Below, piece after piece: positions 47,960-61,333 of a DNA stretch of 64,000 nucleotides (within the stretch, counting starts at the first letter, position 1; each line of letters starts with the position of its first letter). The position numbers and the translations under genes are program-made. The stretch is from contig JAITYX010000030.1 in the NCBI GenBank assembly GCA_021018815.1, forward strand, positions 1,875,001 to 1,939,000. The letters are read 5' to 3'. Source of the DNA: Talinum fruticosum (taxonomy: Eukaryota > Streptophyta > Magnoliopsida > Caryophyllales > Talinaceae). A model generated the notes under the pieces. That model searched no databases. It was not told the origin of the DNA and saw only the letters and a list, made by a program, of their open reading frames with translations.

Positions 47960-50900
47960 TCAAGGGTCGACTTTTCCGGCTATCTCATCATCGCCATCGC
48001 TGGAAGCATAACCATCTTCACTCAGCTCCTCCTCACTAGATTTGTCGTCCTCCTGTGCTGCACCGATATCCTCTGGCTTTGCGTATTTTTCGCAATATTC
48101 TGGAAAACAATGACATTTACATGAGTGGAGAAGGCAGGAGGTAAGAATAGCCACGTTAGCAATAATCATGGACTAATAATAGAACATGATGCAAGCAACC
48201 ACATATCTACAACTGCACGCAAATGTAAAACTGGCTAAAGCTCTAAAAGCAAGGTTTGGATCCCTATCAGACTATAGGTTAGTTTAAGTGGTTCAGCACT
48301 TGCTCTCCTTAAACAAGGTCTACAGTTCAAGCCTTGTGAAGTGTGAACATTAAAAAGCCTGTGGTGGGAAAGCCGTACCTCTACCGGACTGACAGTGGTT
48401 TAACTTTGGTTAACATAGGATGAAAGACCAAACCAAAGGGTTGGTCAACAAATATGAAGTTGCAGAGCTGATACAGGAAATTACTCAAGTATAAAGTTGC
48501 AGTTCATCCATAACAGCAGTGGACACGTACAACAAATAACAGGTTGGCCAACAAAGATGACAACTAGAGGAATAATGGAAACACGAACTTTACAACCGTA
48601 TATAGTGCACAGATATTTGCTGATCAGACCTCTCACGCTGAAATGTTTGATAAACCTTTTCAACAGATGTATCCAAACTTCACATTTTATAGGGTTTTTG
48701 ACAAAGTATATATCTTTTCTAAAGAAGCCTGAACCACTATATCAACTGGAGTCCTTAACCATACCTTTTTGGAACAGCAAACCCCCACCCCCACCCCAAA
48801 AATACCAAAAAGAAGAGAGATTGAGAAATTTGATGTATGAGATGCCTTCAATCCTTTCATAAGGGTAAAATCATTGTCAACGTATATGGCTACAACCCCT
48901 ATACACTTGCCCCTTCCTGGTCTCCTCAAGGTCCCCCCTTTTTTTGGTTGGGGGGTGCGGAGGTGTGAGAACACTTGACTTCTAACACGTCTCTTGGCTA
49001 ATGAACTCAATGTACCATATGATCAGAATGTTCCTATTGGCATGGTCATGACACTTGATACAACTCTCAATGCAATCTTATTACCGTCTCCCTCACTCTC
49101 CAAAGTTGACAGCACTAAGAACTCTACTCGATAGATTATGAGAGAAGTTTTACAAGAAACGCAGAGAAATAGTTCATAGAATTGTGTTCACTACTATCAT
49201 AGAACTAGAAAAACAAACATGATATTTTGGTCTCACATATACAAATGTCAAGTTCTTCTTTCAAGAATAGGAACTATAAACTTCCTTCATTGATCAGGAT
49301 GTGCTACTTTCCAATAGGAAATATATTGGAACTTGAAAGAAGAGTATGGATTACAAACAAAGAACCATAATTAGATTTTCTATTTTTTTTTTAAATAACA
49401 TAAATCTCTAGAGCCTGCACATCATCAAGAAATTCAACCTCTCTATGATTCATCACAAGCGAAGAATTGCTGCATCTCCCCCAAAAAAAAAAAAAAAGAA
49501 GAAGGAAAAAATTAAAAGAAAAACCTTGCCTAGGCAGGACTCCGCGTGTAAATTTTGGATTTTTACCATCAAGCAACATAATCAGCTGAAAATCGGAACA
49601 AACATGGAGAATGACTTCTCCATAAACATGAAGTTTGAAAAAGAGTAGCTAGTAACTGCAAATTAGAATAAAAGAAGCATTCACCAAGTTCGATAGTGCA
49701 AAAGAAGGTGCAGATCAGGATGACACAACTCACTATCAACACGAAGTTAAAACATTTGACTTAGAATTACAAAAATAATCAAGAAAGTAATTTAGGGTAG
49801 CTATCATCTCCACTCTCCAGAAACTCCATTTTGTCGCATATAGAGAGACGTTATGGTGTCCAAAATATAGAGTGGGGAGCGCTAAGGTGGCAGGATTTTT
49901 AAAGTGTAGCAGCTCTTGAGGAAGTTTGTAGCCTTACCAAACAGGCTTAACTCCAGAAGATCTACTTTTCTGAAAAAATGTTGTCTCCATTGGAAAGAAC
50001 CATTCTGGTAGCAGGGTAAGTCAGCCTACACCAGAATGGTGTTGTTTCATCAACTGTGGAGGAGGTGGCAATAGCAGCATCAACAGTAGCTCATAGTACT
50101 AGTTCTAGGCTGGCTGTCTTGTCTGGGAAATTAATTAAAAAGGTATATTTGCCATGTGAGCAAAGTCGGAAGAAGTGAACCAAGTTTATAATGATAGAGG
50201 AAAACAGAATACAAGAACAATGGCTGGTATGAAGAGGTTTTATATCCATAGCTCACCTTGCCTGCCTATATTCCATCCACTTCAGATCTTTATTCAAGTG
50301 ACAAGGGAGTTATGGACCTTCTAGCACAAATGAAAGGATTGTGCATATGAGAAATGTGAACTACCACCTTTACACAAAAACATGAAATATCCAGGTCAAA
50401 CTTAAGTGAGCCTTGAAAGTCAAATCACAAGGGTAGCACAAATACACCAGATGAGCGTCCACCACACAATTGGAATCACTCTCAAGTTCCACGATTCCTT
50501 CAATGTCAAAGCTGTATTAATAGATTTTAGTATGATCTCAAATTTCCTGTGCTCCAAACCCCAATGAGGTTGAAATCCTTTCTAGAAAAGCACTCAAGGG
50601 CAGAGGCTCGTGTAAGTTTTCAAGACTATTCCACTTCTGCTCAACTCCTCATATATTTTACCAATTCTGTGGTAATGACTACCAGCAACCATAAGCCTTT
50701 TAGTTGATAACCACGTAGCAGTATATTCCAAATTTCCAAAACCCAGACTAAGACATGCTTCCACTTGCAGACAAGAACAGTTTCAATGCGCTCACAGCCT
50801 CGTTAAATCAAAGCAGGTTCATTTGTTGCCTGCTAGTGGGCATTGTTGTGGATAATTCAGGATTCATCTTTCCAGGAAACATTCGTGATCGATATTAAAG

Positions 50901-52657
50901 ACTGATAAAGTTCCAGTTACAGTTACCTCACTAGAAAGTTTCTAGTTCATGCTGACAGAAAACCACCTTCAAAGTTGGTTAGCAAGGCCAATAAATTGGC
51001 TATTTACCGACAGACACAGGCTTCCAATTAGAACTGCCCAACTACAACACAAAGCATCCTCATCTTTCACCCATCAATAAACCACCAATTGCAGGAAAGG
51101 ATGGGAACACGATGCAAGAGAATCAGAACATTACACCATAATCTCAGGCAGTGACGGTTACAAGGGAAAGATATCAGACTTACAAGTAGAATTATGTCCA
51201 AACATTTTTATGCACAGGTAATGCCCAAAATGACTATCACTCTGAGTATTCTTTGGAAAGCTGAAGAGAAAGAACCCACATAAATAAGCATGTTACCTTT
51301 CACTCTCTGTTCATAGGCAGTTTTATCACGCATCATCAGTGCTGCTGCTTCTCCATTCAAGGGATCTGATGGGTTGGGATACAAAAGCAGTTGAGGCAGA
51401 AACACTTCAAACACATTGACAAGGTCTACAACAGAAAACAGGACAATATACACACGTCAGATTTCAAGATAACACTCATGCCAACAATAACAAGTGCTCA
51501 CTGAAGCACCGTTAAGATATCAATCTTTTGCACAGATAAAACAAATCAGGAGACTGGCTTCATACCAAACATGGGGCTCCATGTCTGATTGATAACATCC
51601 AAACAAACTGATCCAGACCTGAGAATCAAATGCAAGATCACAAGATTTAGCATCTAAAGCATCAGCAAGATAATAAGTCAAACCCAAAAAGAAACGCTAC
51701 GATGACAACTAACAAAGAATACATTTGACATCTATTGACTCACATTTCATCAACATTAGGGTGATATATCTTGTTGATAAAGCCAATGGATGGAGACTTG
51801 TACGGATAAGCATCTGGCAATTCCACCCTTATCTTCCACACACCTCCTTGATAAGGACCTGCCAAATTTGAACAATGTGGAAACATTTCTATGTTCTCTA
51901 TCAAAACATCCATTGCACAAAACCAATTAACCAAAATTTTGCGGCTCATTATGAAATCCTGTGATCAGAAAGCCTCAGCTCAAAGAACAACTTCCAAATC
52001 TTTTGATGAGGAACTAGTATCAAGAAAAACCCCAAAAATGGAAGATAAAAGAACAAAAAGGGCTTTTGTTAACAAGAATGAGCATCATCAGCCATCAATT
52101 TCAAAGACATATGGGAGAGGAAGGAAGGGAGGGAGGAGACAGGCAAAGCAATTGATCATACAAATGCAGAAAATAACTGGAATCAATTGAAAACCCCAGG
52201 AAGAGTTCGGAAATAACCCAAAAGGAGCTCAGGTGTACTAATAGGGGGTTGAATCTATCATACCACGACATTTATGGATGGTCAAAACCAGTAGAATTCG
52301 TAAATCAAAGCAAAACAGCAACAACCCAGAAGATCAAACAAAATTTTCTCCAGTTGAGGCACATATATATATTAAACAAGAATATCAAATAATTATGAAG
52401 AAATTAAAGTCAAGATAGTAAAGATGATATACTCTCGCTGGGTCCATGAAATATCACATAGAACTCTTGCATGCCATCATTGATCATCTCCACCTTGTAG
52501 TCGCTCATCATCCTAGTCCACGACAATTCAATCCCACCAAAGAAAATCAAACTTTAATGCATAAAAGATACAAAATCACAACAAAAATACAGAAATCATT
52601 TCTGGGTATTTACAGTTTCATCAAGTCCATCTCGCGGCGCTTGCTTGGAGAAGACAT
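47960..52657 (-). CDS. Ubiquitin-conjugating enzyme E2, UBC4/5/6 type
   Basis: E2 of the UBE2H-like class (Arabidopsis UBC4-UBC6), which accepts ubiquitin from E1 on its active cysteine and passes it to substrates with E3s. Exons: 52614-52657, 52433-52512, 51744-51858, 51566-51618, 51297-51425, 47960-48099, total 561 bases, 186 residues, like the family. It starts [15 protein letters not shown]; then [19 protein letters not shown]; the HPN motif (YHPNVDEM); catalytic Cys in [17 protein letters not shown]; and [20 protein letters not shown]. The C-terminal tail is acidic ([14 protein letters not shown]), as in this class, ending AGKVDP. Introns follow GT-AG with consistent phases. Intron 5 is long (3.2 kb) and holds a possible SINE. 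No frame defects. Confidence 0.95.
48262..48420 (+). mobile_element. Possible tRNA-derived SINE in the UBC intron
   Basis: TTAGTTTAAGTGGTTCAGCA resembles a tRNA A-box region and CTACAGTTCAAGCC, about 45 bases later, a B box, in the right order and spacing for a pol III promoter. Downstream sequence (GGTGGGAAAGCCGTACC) is not a tRNA 3' half. Clear tail and target duplications were not found. Confidence 0.35.
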
Positions 52658-52800
52658 TTTTCCTTTTTTTCACTGGGGAATGAGGGTTTTGGGTGTGAGG
52701 CAGAACTAAATAGAGAGAGAGAGAGAGAAGGGTATATCTGAATTTCTGTGACAAAGCAAAGGAAGCAAAAATGGTTCGGACATCCATGAGAGAAATGAGG

Positions 52801-52820
52801 ATATTTATATATATGGGCCA
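52801..52820 (-). promoter_or_regulatory. TATA box and site II element of the UBC gene
   Basis: On the minus strand TGGCCCAT (TGGGCC-type site II core in reverse) lies directly upstream of a TATATATAAATAT box, about 145 bases before the ATG. Site II elements are typical of constitutively expressed plant genes. Confidence 0.5.
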
Positions 52821-54107
52821 TTTTCACTTTTTTCCCTATTTTTTCCATGAAAATAATAAATAACTATAAATAAATTATTTACACAAGCAACTTCTGGATC
52901 CAACTACGGCAAAAGAAGATGCAATGGTTATAATTAAACGCATCGACAAAGAGATGAGGTCTCTTTCCAACTTTTCTGCATTTAATTTTCTCGCAAAGAT
53001 GAATCAATCCAGAAAGATGGGGTTTGCACTTTTTCCCCTTTAAAATTTCAAAATACCGAATTTTTTTCCTCCAGGATTTCAATTATTAGGTGTTTATTTC
53101 TTATTTAAAACACCCTTACATGAGGTGTATAACAGAAATAAAAGAGGAATTTCCACTTTTTTCTTCTACAATCAATCAACTAATTATGTGATAAAAATAA
53201 TCAACTAGAAATAGTTTACATTGTTATTTGTAAGATCTAAATTATTTTGTGTATAGTAAAACCGTAAAAAAAAAAAAAAGATTATACTCACTAAAATATA
53301 TTGTATTATATTCTCATAGAGTTTTCAATTTTTCCCCCTTTTTTTCAATCTTCGAGGTCATCCAATCCCTAAATTTTATGTTTTAAACTTAGGGTATCTA
53401 TTTCCTAAAATTCTAAGATGAAATTGAAGGCTTATTATCTCCCATGATGCCAAAGTTTGATAATTGTACTATGAGATGCATGGTACCCGGGAGTATATTC
53501 TAACTGCTCCCTAATTACATTCTAAAAAATATAAATGTCATACAAATAAACCTGCAATGGAAAGAAGAAAATAAGTAAAATGAGGAAAATTTATTATGTT
53601 CATCCAAAAAATGTCATAGTGTATGATTCATATAATATAATACTTTGAACGAAACTAAAAATAAATTATATATCAATATTTTTTTTTAGTTATCGACTTT
53701 AATTCTAAAAATACAATTTTTATTCTACATATAAAAAACTATACAACTATCTCCTTAAAATTATATTTAATTGTATTAGCTAATCCAACATTATTGCCAT
53801 ATAGATAGAGTCAAAATCATTTTTTGAACAATTATTAACATGGTAGAGGGGTGGATAACTATGAACAAAGCACCACCACCAACCAACATAAGAATTATCA
53901 ATTCAATGTACAAAGACATTATTAATATTATTATTATTGTTAATTATAAATAATTATTATTATTATTTTTATTATAGTGCTTGACTTGTCCTTGATGTAA
54001 ACCCTAAAATAAAAGGGATTCACCACTATTCATTTCACCCCCATTATACATCTTGTTTAATGTGGAAGAGGCACATCAACAACGATGTGTGACCTTGGAA
54101 CTTGGAA

Positions 54108-54111
<4 letters not shown>

Positions 54112-54176
<65 letters not shown>
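54112..54176. repeat. (TA)n microsatellite
   Basis: About 32 uninterrupted TA units. Confidence 0.97.
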
Positions 54177-54180
<4 letters not shown>

Positions 54181-54966
54181 GAAACCCTCTAAATTGGGTT
54201 TATATAATATGATTATATTAATTTATGTTATTTTTACATAATAGTGCTAGATATGGCATTGCTTCATTTGCTTGAGTTTTAATTTTTAGGGTAACGTGTG
54301 GATCAAATGACACCATTTTTTTAATTTGGCTTTGTGATTAGTTTGCCCCACTTTTCCTTCATAATTGGAATAATTTTATAATTGGTACATGAAACCATAT
54401 AATATAATTGGCTAATACTTTAAGAGTGTGTAATGGATAAGATAAATTTATTGCACATTGAGTGGAATGGTTGAATTTCCATTCATTGTAATGGAAGGGA
54501 AGACTATAATCTTATTCTGTTTTATTGAATTGTTATATTTATCGAATAAGTGTTTTTTATCAGTTTTAAAATTATTGACAAAATAAAATTTTAATTTTTT
54601 AAAGGGAGATCCTAAGATTACATTACTCTTCTCAAAAATAATCTACTCCGTATTTCATATTGTAATTGACCCAAAAATAAATAAAGAAAGAAATAGAGAA
54701 ATGCATGGTAAAGATTGTATCATTAATGTCTTATATGGTTGCAATTCATTAACGGTAATTTAGCATAATCAGTATTACATCTATTTTACAACACATGTCA
54801 CTTTAATTAAGGATCTGTTTGAAATGGTTAATAAAATCAACAACAATAATTGCTATATTATAAATGATCGAAATGAGGACAAATGAGTTGAAATGAACGA
54901 AATGAGTATAAAACAAAAATAAATAATAGTATGCATATCAATTCGGACAAACCCTAAACCATTTTA

Positions 54967-55123
54967 TTTCACAATATTTATCACTTTACAGTCATAATAG
55001 CACATTAATAAGTAATTTACCAATTTTATCATGATTAATTGTCCTTTTTCTCTCCTTTTATCATTGTATTTTCTTACTATTTACACATAGTCTAAAATCA
55101 ACAAGTATCATGGAATTGAGTAA
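54967..55123. mobile_element. Diverged Stowaway-like MITE fragment
   Basis: TTTCACAATATTTATCACTT at the left and CAACAAGTATCATGGAATTG at the right mirror each other as terminal repeats. The middle (TCTCTCCTTTTATCATTG) matches the element at 12020-12298. Confidence 0.5.
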
Positions 55124-56724
55124 AAGTTAAAACCAAGCTCCATGTATTAAATTTTATTTTGGTTTCCCCAAAAATTCTTGATTAAAGTTATTTCACTTAC
55201 TTGTACAATTTTATAACCAAAAATAAAAACATCTTAATTATGATAAATTAATTTAATAATTAGATTCACTTCAAAAAAATTAATAATTAGATTATTGTAT
55301 AAGCCAATGTTCCTTGTTTTTAGAAAAAAAAATATATATTCCCTATAGATAAATAAGTTGTTTAAAAAGCAAATTAGATACCCATCTGGCTCAAGTCTCA
55401 TCACTTATTTATGTCATGCAAACTACTCAATCCTATCCCTTAACTAATATTAGGCACATGATTGATGACATTAAAATATAATATGACGCTTAATCATACA
55501 TTTGCTATATATATTACTAGATGCAAAACATGAAAGCATGTTATTTTGTATACATTTTTAATTATAGAGCAAAATATCATCACCGATATATGGCAGTGTT
55601 ATATAAATATAGAGAAAAATTAGATATAAAAGATCACACAATAAGAAGTCTTCTAAAATAAGTTATGTTGCTACAAGATATGAAACGATCTAAATATAAC
55701 AACTTCATCCATACAAACACTTATGCAAACAGGACCTACGAAAGAGGATAATAATTAGCCAAAATCTCGGGTTTTTGTTTCTACCTTATCCTATTGCACC
55801 ATTGACATGCTAATGCTAATGCTAGCTAGGAAAACTCCATTGTGAAAGTGAAGAATGAGATTTGTTGAATGTAGGCTCAATCTCAAAATAGAGAGGTGCT
55901 TTTATCCTCTTTTTTCCTTTGAAGATGGTCCCTTAATTACATATGGCCAAGTTTGGTCACTCTCAATGTCGGCCAAGTTGGTCACTTGTGTTGTATTAGT
56001 ATTAGACTCAACATGTTAATTGTAACATGGCCAGCCTATACATGTTAGGGCTTCCACTTCCTTCATCAAGGAGTTGAATATGCATAGCTTATTTAATATA
56101 CCAAAGGATTGTGTTAGGGCAACTAATGTCATATTATATATATATATATTAAAAGGTGGTTTACAGTTTATGTATGAATGACGCATAAGATTGTTATGTA
56201 GGATGTTATACGAGTAGATAAATAATGATTGTATAAATAGCAAAATAAATATAGTTTGTCATGCAAAAAAAAAAGATTAATATGATATAATATTAAATTA
56301 TATAAAAAAAGACTATCCAACTACAAAAAACTTTACAAGTATAATAATTATTTATATGTCATAAATAAGTAATTAAGAAAATTATTATAGAAAAATAAAC
56401 AATTGCAATTATAATGAGACCAAAGAATTTAAGATTTTTTTATGCATAGAATGTAATTCATATTACAATTTAGCAAAAATGAAAAGGAATCTCGATATTT
56501 TACTTATCCTTGACAATCCACTTGATGTGAAGAAAATTATATTTAGTTATAACTCTCTCATAATTGTTAATAAAAGAGGTTCATATAATAATAATTGAAT
56601 TTAAAATAATAAAAACTTTAAAAAATATATTATATTTTTAAAATTTTTTATAAAATTATTAATAAAATTTAAAAAAATTAACTTAGATCCTTGCAAAACA
56701 AGGAGTATAGACCTAGTGTAATAT

Positions 56725-56815
56725 TTGTGTGGGTGCCATTTGTTTTAACAGTAAAGTCTTTGTCTTTCAAAGTTGTTACTCAATACATGGGTTCAAATTA
56801 TGCCGACATTAATTT
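56725..56815 (+). mobile_element. Possible SINE fragment
   Basis: TTTTAACAGTAAAGTCTTTG and ATGGGTTCAAATTATG have A-box and B-box-like spacing, and CTTTGTCTTTCAAAGTTG between them resembles a tRNA anticodon arm. Boundaries are not defined. Confidence 0.3.
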
Positions 56816-57356
56816 TTACGCTACATTTGCACAAAAAAAAGAATAATTATACAATCAATATTTTCTCACAATTATGATTGTTTCAAAAAAAAAAACCAAC
56901 ATAAGTCCTCCCACCTTTAAACCTAAAGATTAAAACATTAATTGCATATAAATTTAAATCCGTTTTACATTAGACATTAGCATATTAGACAAAATTTGTT
57001 GATTCCAACGACTTTGATGCCTTATGAAGGAACCAATTCCACTGTGATGTATCCTTTTGCTATAACAAATGGCCAAGAATCTATGCAAACAATATTGATT
57101 ACATTTTCTCAGATGAGCTTATTAGACAACCAACGGTACGAGAAATTGACTCAGCCAGAAATTGACTCAGCCAGAAGTCATTAGACTCGAATTTTCCATC
57201 AAGTTGTTTTGATCTAATCCGAAATTTACTCAACACAAGCTCAATCTAAACAACTCATTTACTAGGTGTAGTCTCTCAATAATGACTACAAGAAAAAGAT
57301 GTGAAAACTCATGAAAATTGAGGAATGGGGAAGCTTAAGACATTTGCACATCAGGA

Positions 57357-60300
57357 CTACTGGAAATCAGTGACCTGCTTATTCTCACAACATGTCAGAA
57401 GCTCTGACCCTGGAACCTTCACTGCATTGTACCCAAATGCTTCACTCACAGACCCAAACTCGGCTTCATCATCATCGCTATCGATATCCTTTGGAGTCAC
57501 ACGATTCTGATAACTTCTTCGGTTGATGAGGAAGACATTGTAGTAGTAGCTAACTAAGTTTGTCCATGTCTTCCTGGGGAAGAATGACTTGCCCAACAAT
57601 GGCTTATTCATCTTGATTATCTGTTTGAACCTCTTTTCTTCTTCAACTGACCAAGAAAGCGATACCTCCTCACCCATTCGATCAAACTTCCAATGGTAGA
57701 ACACCAAACCCAGTTCACACCTTAATTTCATTCTCTTTTCTGCAATGTGAAATCTGTAGCATTCTACAGATCCTGGAACCGGGCAGTTGCAGGGATCTAC
57801 TCTTGCTTGTCCAGGCAATTTGATTTCGGAGCAGGAATTCTCAGGAGCCCAGATTTGCGTTCCTAGCCATTTGGGATCACTCTGAGAAACGACACCTGTC
57901 CAAACAGGGACTTCAGCTTGAAACTGGGATCCTATCAACACCTGCTTCTCAACAGGCGGGTCATCATTGGATTGCGCTACTGTCTTTTTTGTACACGGTG
58001 AATCTGATTTTTCGTGCTCTTGCTCTCTGGAGCAGTTCTCTGGTGGGAGTTGGCATGGAGTCACTAACTTATTTCGGTCATCTGAGCATGGCTTGCAACA
58101 AGGACAAGGAGAAGATTTCACCACAGACAAAAGCCTTTCACTGCTTCTGAGACCTCCAGCAGAGCGGTGACTTTGGAGAGTATTGTCTTCATATAAGGAT
58201 GGATGCATCTTTTGCTTCTTCTGCAAATTAGGAGCTAGTTTAGTACTCAGCAACAAATTGATCATATGGGCGAGTCCTAGTGAAGTCAGACACCATCATG
58301 ATATCTAGAGTTAAAATGCACTGGAATGTCAGACAATCTGAGAGCCAAAAAAAAGGAAAAAAATCCTCTTGATGCACAAAAGATTATCAAAATACATAGG
58401 ATGGCAGCATTCAAGATACAAACAAGATTTAAGTTATTCCAGCAGTTTTTTTGCATATGCCTTTCAACTTTTCCCTTTTTTTCTTCCATGTGTGAAGTAG
58501 GGAATAGGATTGCTTGTTTTCTTCTATTTCAATAAATTATGCAGGACATCTACAGAAAGCCGTAAAAATCAAACATTACAATGACAATGAGAAGACCAAA
58601 TGTGGACCTACCACAGTGAGATAAGGGGAGGTCAAGATGTATGTAGTCTTACCATTTAACAAGACGCACTCTAGACGCACTCTTGAGTCTTGAATATCTC
58701 CAACTCAGTTCACCAGCGAGGATATAAGCAAAATTTAGGACAATGATTTTCTCATTTTCATGCTATTGTAGACAAAAGAAAGTGTAAACTTCCTCAAAAT
58801 CCACCTTATTCTACATCATATTGCCATGAAATCAGTTCATACAAGCTCATTCCTCCAGGTCCACCAAACCCACCAAAAGATGAAAGACTTGCCATGGGTT
58901 GCGACAGAAACAGCCTCTATTTGATTTCAAATGGTAATACATAACACAAAGTAATTCTATATAAAATCATCTACTCCTCACTTCTTAAGTTTCAAAATCT
59001 AAATTGTTAAGCACAGTTATCTGCATGCTAAGTAGCTTGCCATTCCCTACATGTCAACCTCAATTTTTCTTGGCCCAGAAATTTCTTCAACTAGGAAAAT
59101 GTCAGATCCCCAAAAGATCCTATGACTGAAGCATGGTCGATTGGGCATACATCACATTGGTGATCCTTGAATGCAGGCATTAGTTTTGAATTTTGATTTA
59201 TGGTGTTTCTACATTATTTTTCCCCTACAAGGCCACTAGCTACAATAGTCCATCTATTCCTGTTATCCCCATGTTTTAACACCTAGACAAGTTCCTATAC
59301 ATTCCATTATCTCCTAGAAAACTTTCAGAGCATAATTTTCAAAAACATCAATGTTGTTTTGTGTGGCTCTTTTAGAATCAGTTTCTCTGCTTACATAAAT
59401 ACTTGCAAGGGTACATCTGCCTACATACATCTGGATCTCTCTACACCCAACAAAAGCAAGAGCTATACTAGGAGTTTTTGTTATTATTGTAACCTTTTAA
59501 GCCAAGAAAGTTGGAATAATAAAAGGAAAGAAACAGAATATAATGATAAACCCAGTAACCAATACAGTACTTTGGTTGCTGCTCAAAATGTTGATTAAAA
59601 AGTTATAGTCATGCTATACACTTCTGGATAGCTTACTACTTTTGTTTTACTCTTGGTGCTTTGTCTATGTAATTAACCAAAGCCTACTATCGACCCTTTT
59701 CAATACCAAACCATCAAATAGCATGGATATATCTAGCTACTGCTTCCAGTACTTTAGAAAATGTGAGAAGCACTAATGTCTCATCACGTCAATTTCAACT
59801 TCTATTTATGTTACCTATGGTAAGAGAAATGTACCAGATGGCATGACATTCACACATCAGAAGTCATCTTTTCTCATAGTTGATAATGGAAATTCTAGGA
59901 AATCTAGTCAGAGCCATCCCATTGAACAAAATTCTTACTAAATCAAATGAAAAATGACTGAATATGGCACATCTAAATCAGTAATTCATTCACAAACCAA
60001 TCGAGCATTCACATGCATCACTAACCATGTTAAAAGCAATGTCTGTCCCCGGCAAATCAACTTCAAATGAAAGCACACTTACACCACGAGGTAAAACTGT
60101 GGAGTATGATATACTACGACTTGCAAGATCTAGATTAGATCTACAATACTCAAAATACAAACAGACAGTTTTTCCTAGATGTTCTGACAAGCGCAAGGCT
60201 AAAACTGCATCATATTTCCAACATGGGTTAGATTGTTTATAACTTTATATAGAACTCAGCTAGAAACCGATAGAGCACTGAATTGCATGTGATATACGAC

Positions 60301-61333
60301 CTCTAGCTCAGAATCAACTGTTTTACCATCACAATCAACTGCGAGAACAGAAAGCACGTTACACAAGAAGATGTTGATTATACCTGATGGGCAGGAGATT
60401 CTTCATCAGTTGAATCAACATATCGTCTTCGCAACCTTGCTTCTCGGACCATAAGTGATACTGACCAGAAATCTTTGCCCTCGTTTTCCTTCCACTTAGA
60501 GCACCCTGGTATTATTCCAATGGATGGATGACAAGGGTTTTTGCAACCTTGATCATCCAGCGCAACATTCCGGCAAAAACATCTCGTTTCCTCTTGCGAG
60601 AAGTATTATCTTTGCTGACAGCACATTGATTTGCTTTGCTGTAATTTTCCTTATTGTCACCTAATTTATCGTCATCATCAACAACATTATTATAAAATTT
60701 CTCTCCCTTTTCAAAATTTGGTGAATGTAAAGTCTCCTTGAGAGCCGCATCAATATGCTCACAAAGTTTATCATATCCAATGTTCTCATCCTTATTTACC
60801 GATTCCTTTCCATGTGTTGAGAATTCTCTAAACCTTTTCTCGAGCTCTAATGACAACAAACCTAAATTTCCCCCACAGTCATAACTTCCATTTGCCAAAA
60901 CCCTATCTCTAGTGATCCTATTCAACCATCTGTCCAATTCATCCAAATACTTGAAATAGATCAACTTGAGTGATGCGCTGAGCCTATAATCAAACCCAAA
61001 CTTTTCTGCAACCAAACCCCACAATTTTTCCTTTGAAACTGAACTGAAACCACCCCTGTCTCTCACTAAACAGAACAGCTTACACAAATCCACAGATTCA
61101 CCATTCCCCAACAATGCCGGAATCGGCCTAATTCCATTCTTAGCATACACACCCCTCAACAAAACCATAAGAACTTGATCAAACAAGCATCGGAACTTGT
61201 CATCACAATCTTCCCATTTCACATCATTATTATCACTGTCTGATGAGCACCCATTGTTAACGACATCGCTCTCACGATTTTCAGTGCAATTCAGCTCATA
61301 CCCATCTCTGAAAATTGACCATCCAGCCATCAC
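57357..61333 (-). CDS. ARID + ELM2 + Myb-like nuclear protein
   Basis: Chromatin-associated DNA-binding protein resembling Arabidopsis At2g46040 (ARID1) and At4g11400. Two coding exons, 60384-61333 and 57357-58220, separated by a 2.16 kb intron. The ARID domain spans roughly residues 45-145 (FDQVLMVLLRGVY, PIPALLGNGESVDLCKLFCL, VRDRGGFSSVSKEKLWGLVA, YFKYLDELDRWL). A basic KRKRD segment is followed by MLRWMIKVAK. Exon 2 starts KKQKMHPSLYED, has an ELM2-like segment (~417-445, VPVWTGVVSQSDPKWLGTQI) and a Myb/SANT-like region (~500-560, SVEEEKRFKQII, FFPRKTWTNLVSYYYNVFLI). The frame breaks at five T (60538-60542). One more base replaces the early stop by AKNPCHPSIGIIPGCSKWKE and then reads in phase to the donor, giving 604 residues. 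I consider it an assembly artefact. Start: MMAGWS; the second ATG (61330) is equally possible. Confidence 0.88.

Larger units (their letters stand above)
52821..57356. other. AT-rich intergenic region
   Basis: No gene seen in 4.5 kb. It contains a TA array (54112-54176), a Stowaway-like relative (54967-55123), a possible SINE fragment (56725-56815) and an interrupted ATT run (53924-53975). ORFs are short and low in complexity. Confidence 0.65.

Noticed and set aside
58326..60242. Plus-strand ORFs within the ARID gene intron
   Set aside because: Short, without recognised motifs, and lying in an intron with ordinary intronic composition.
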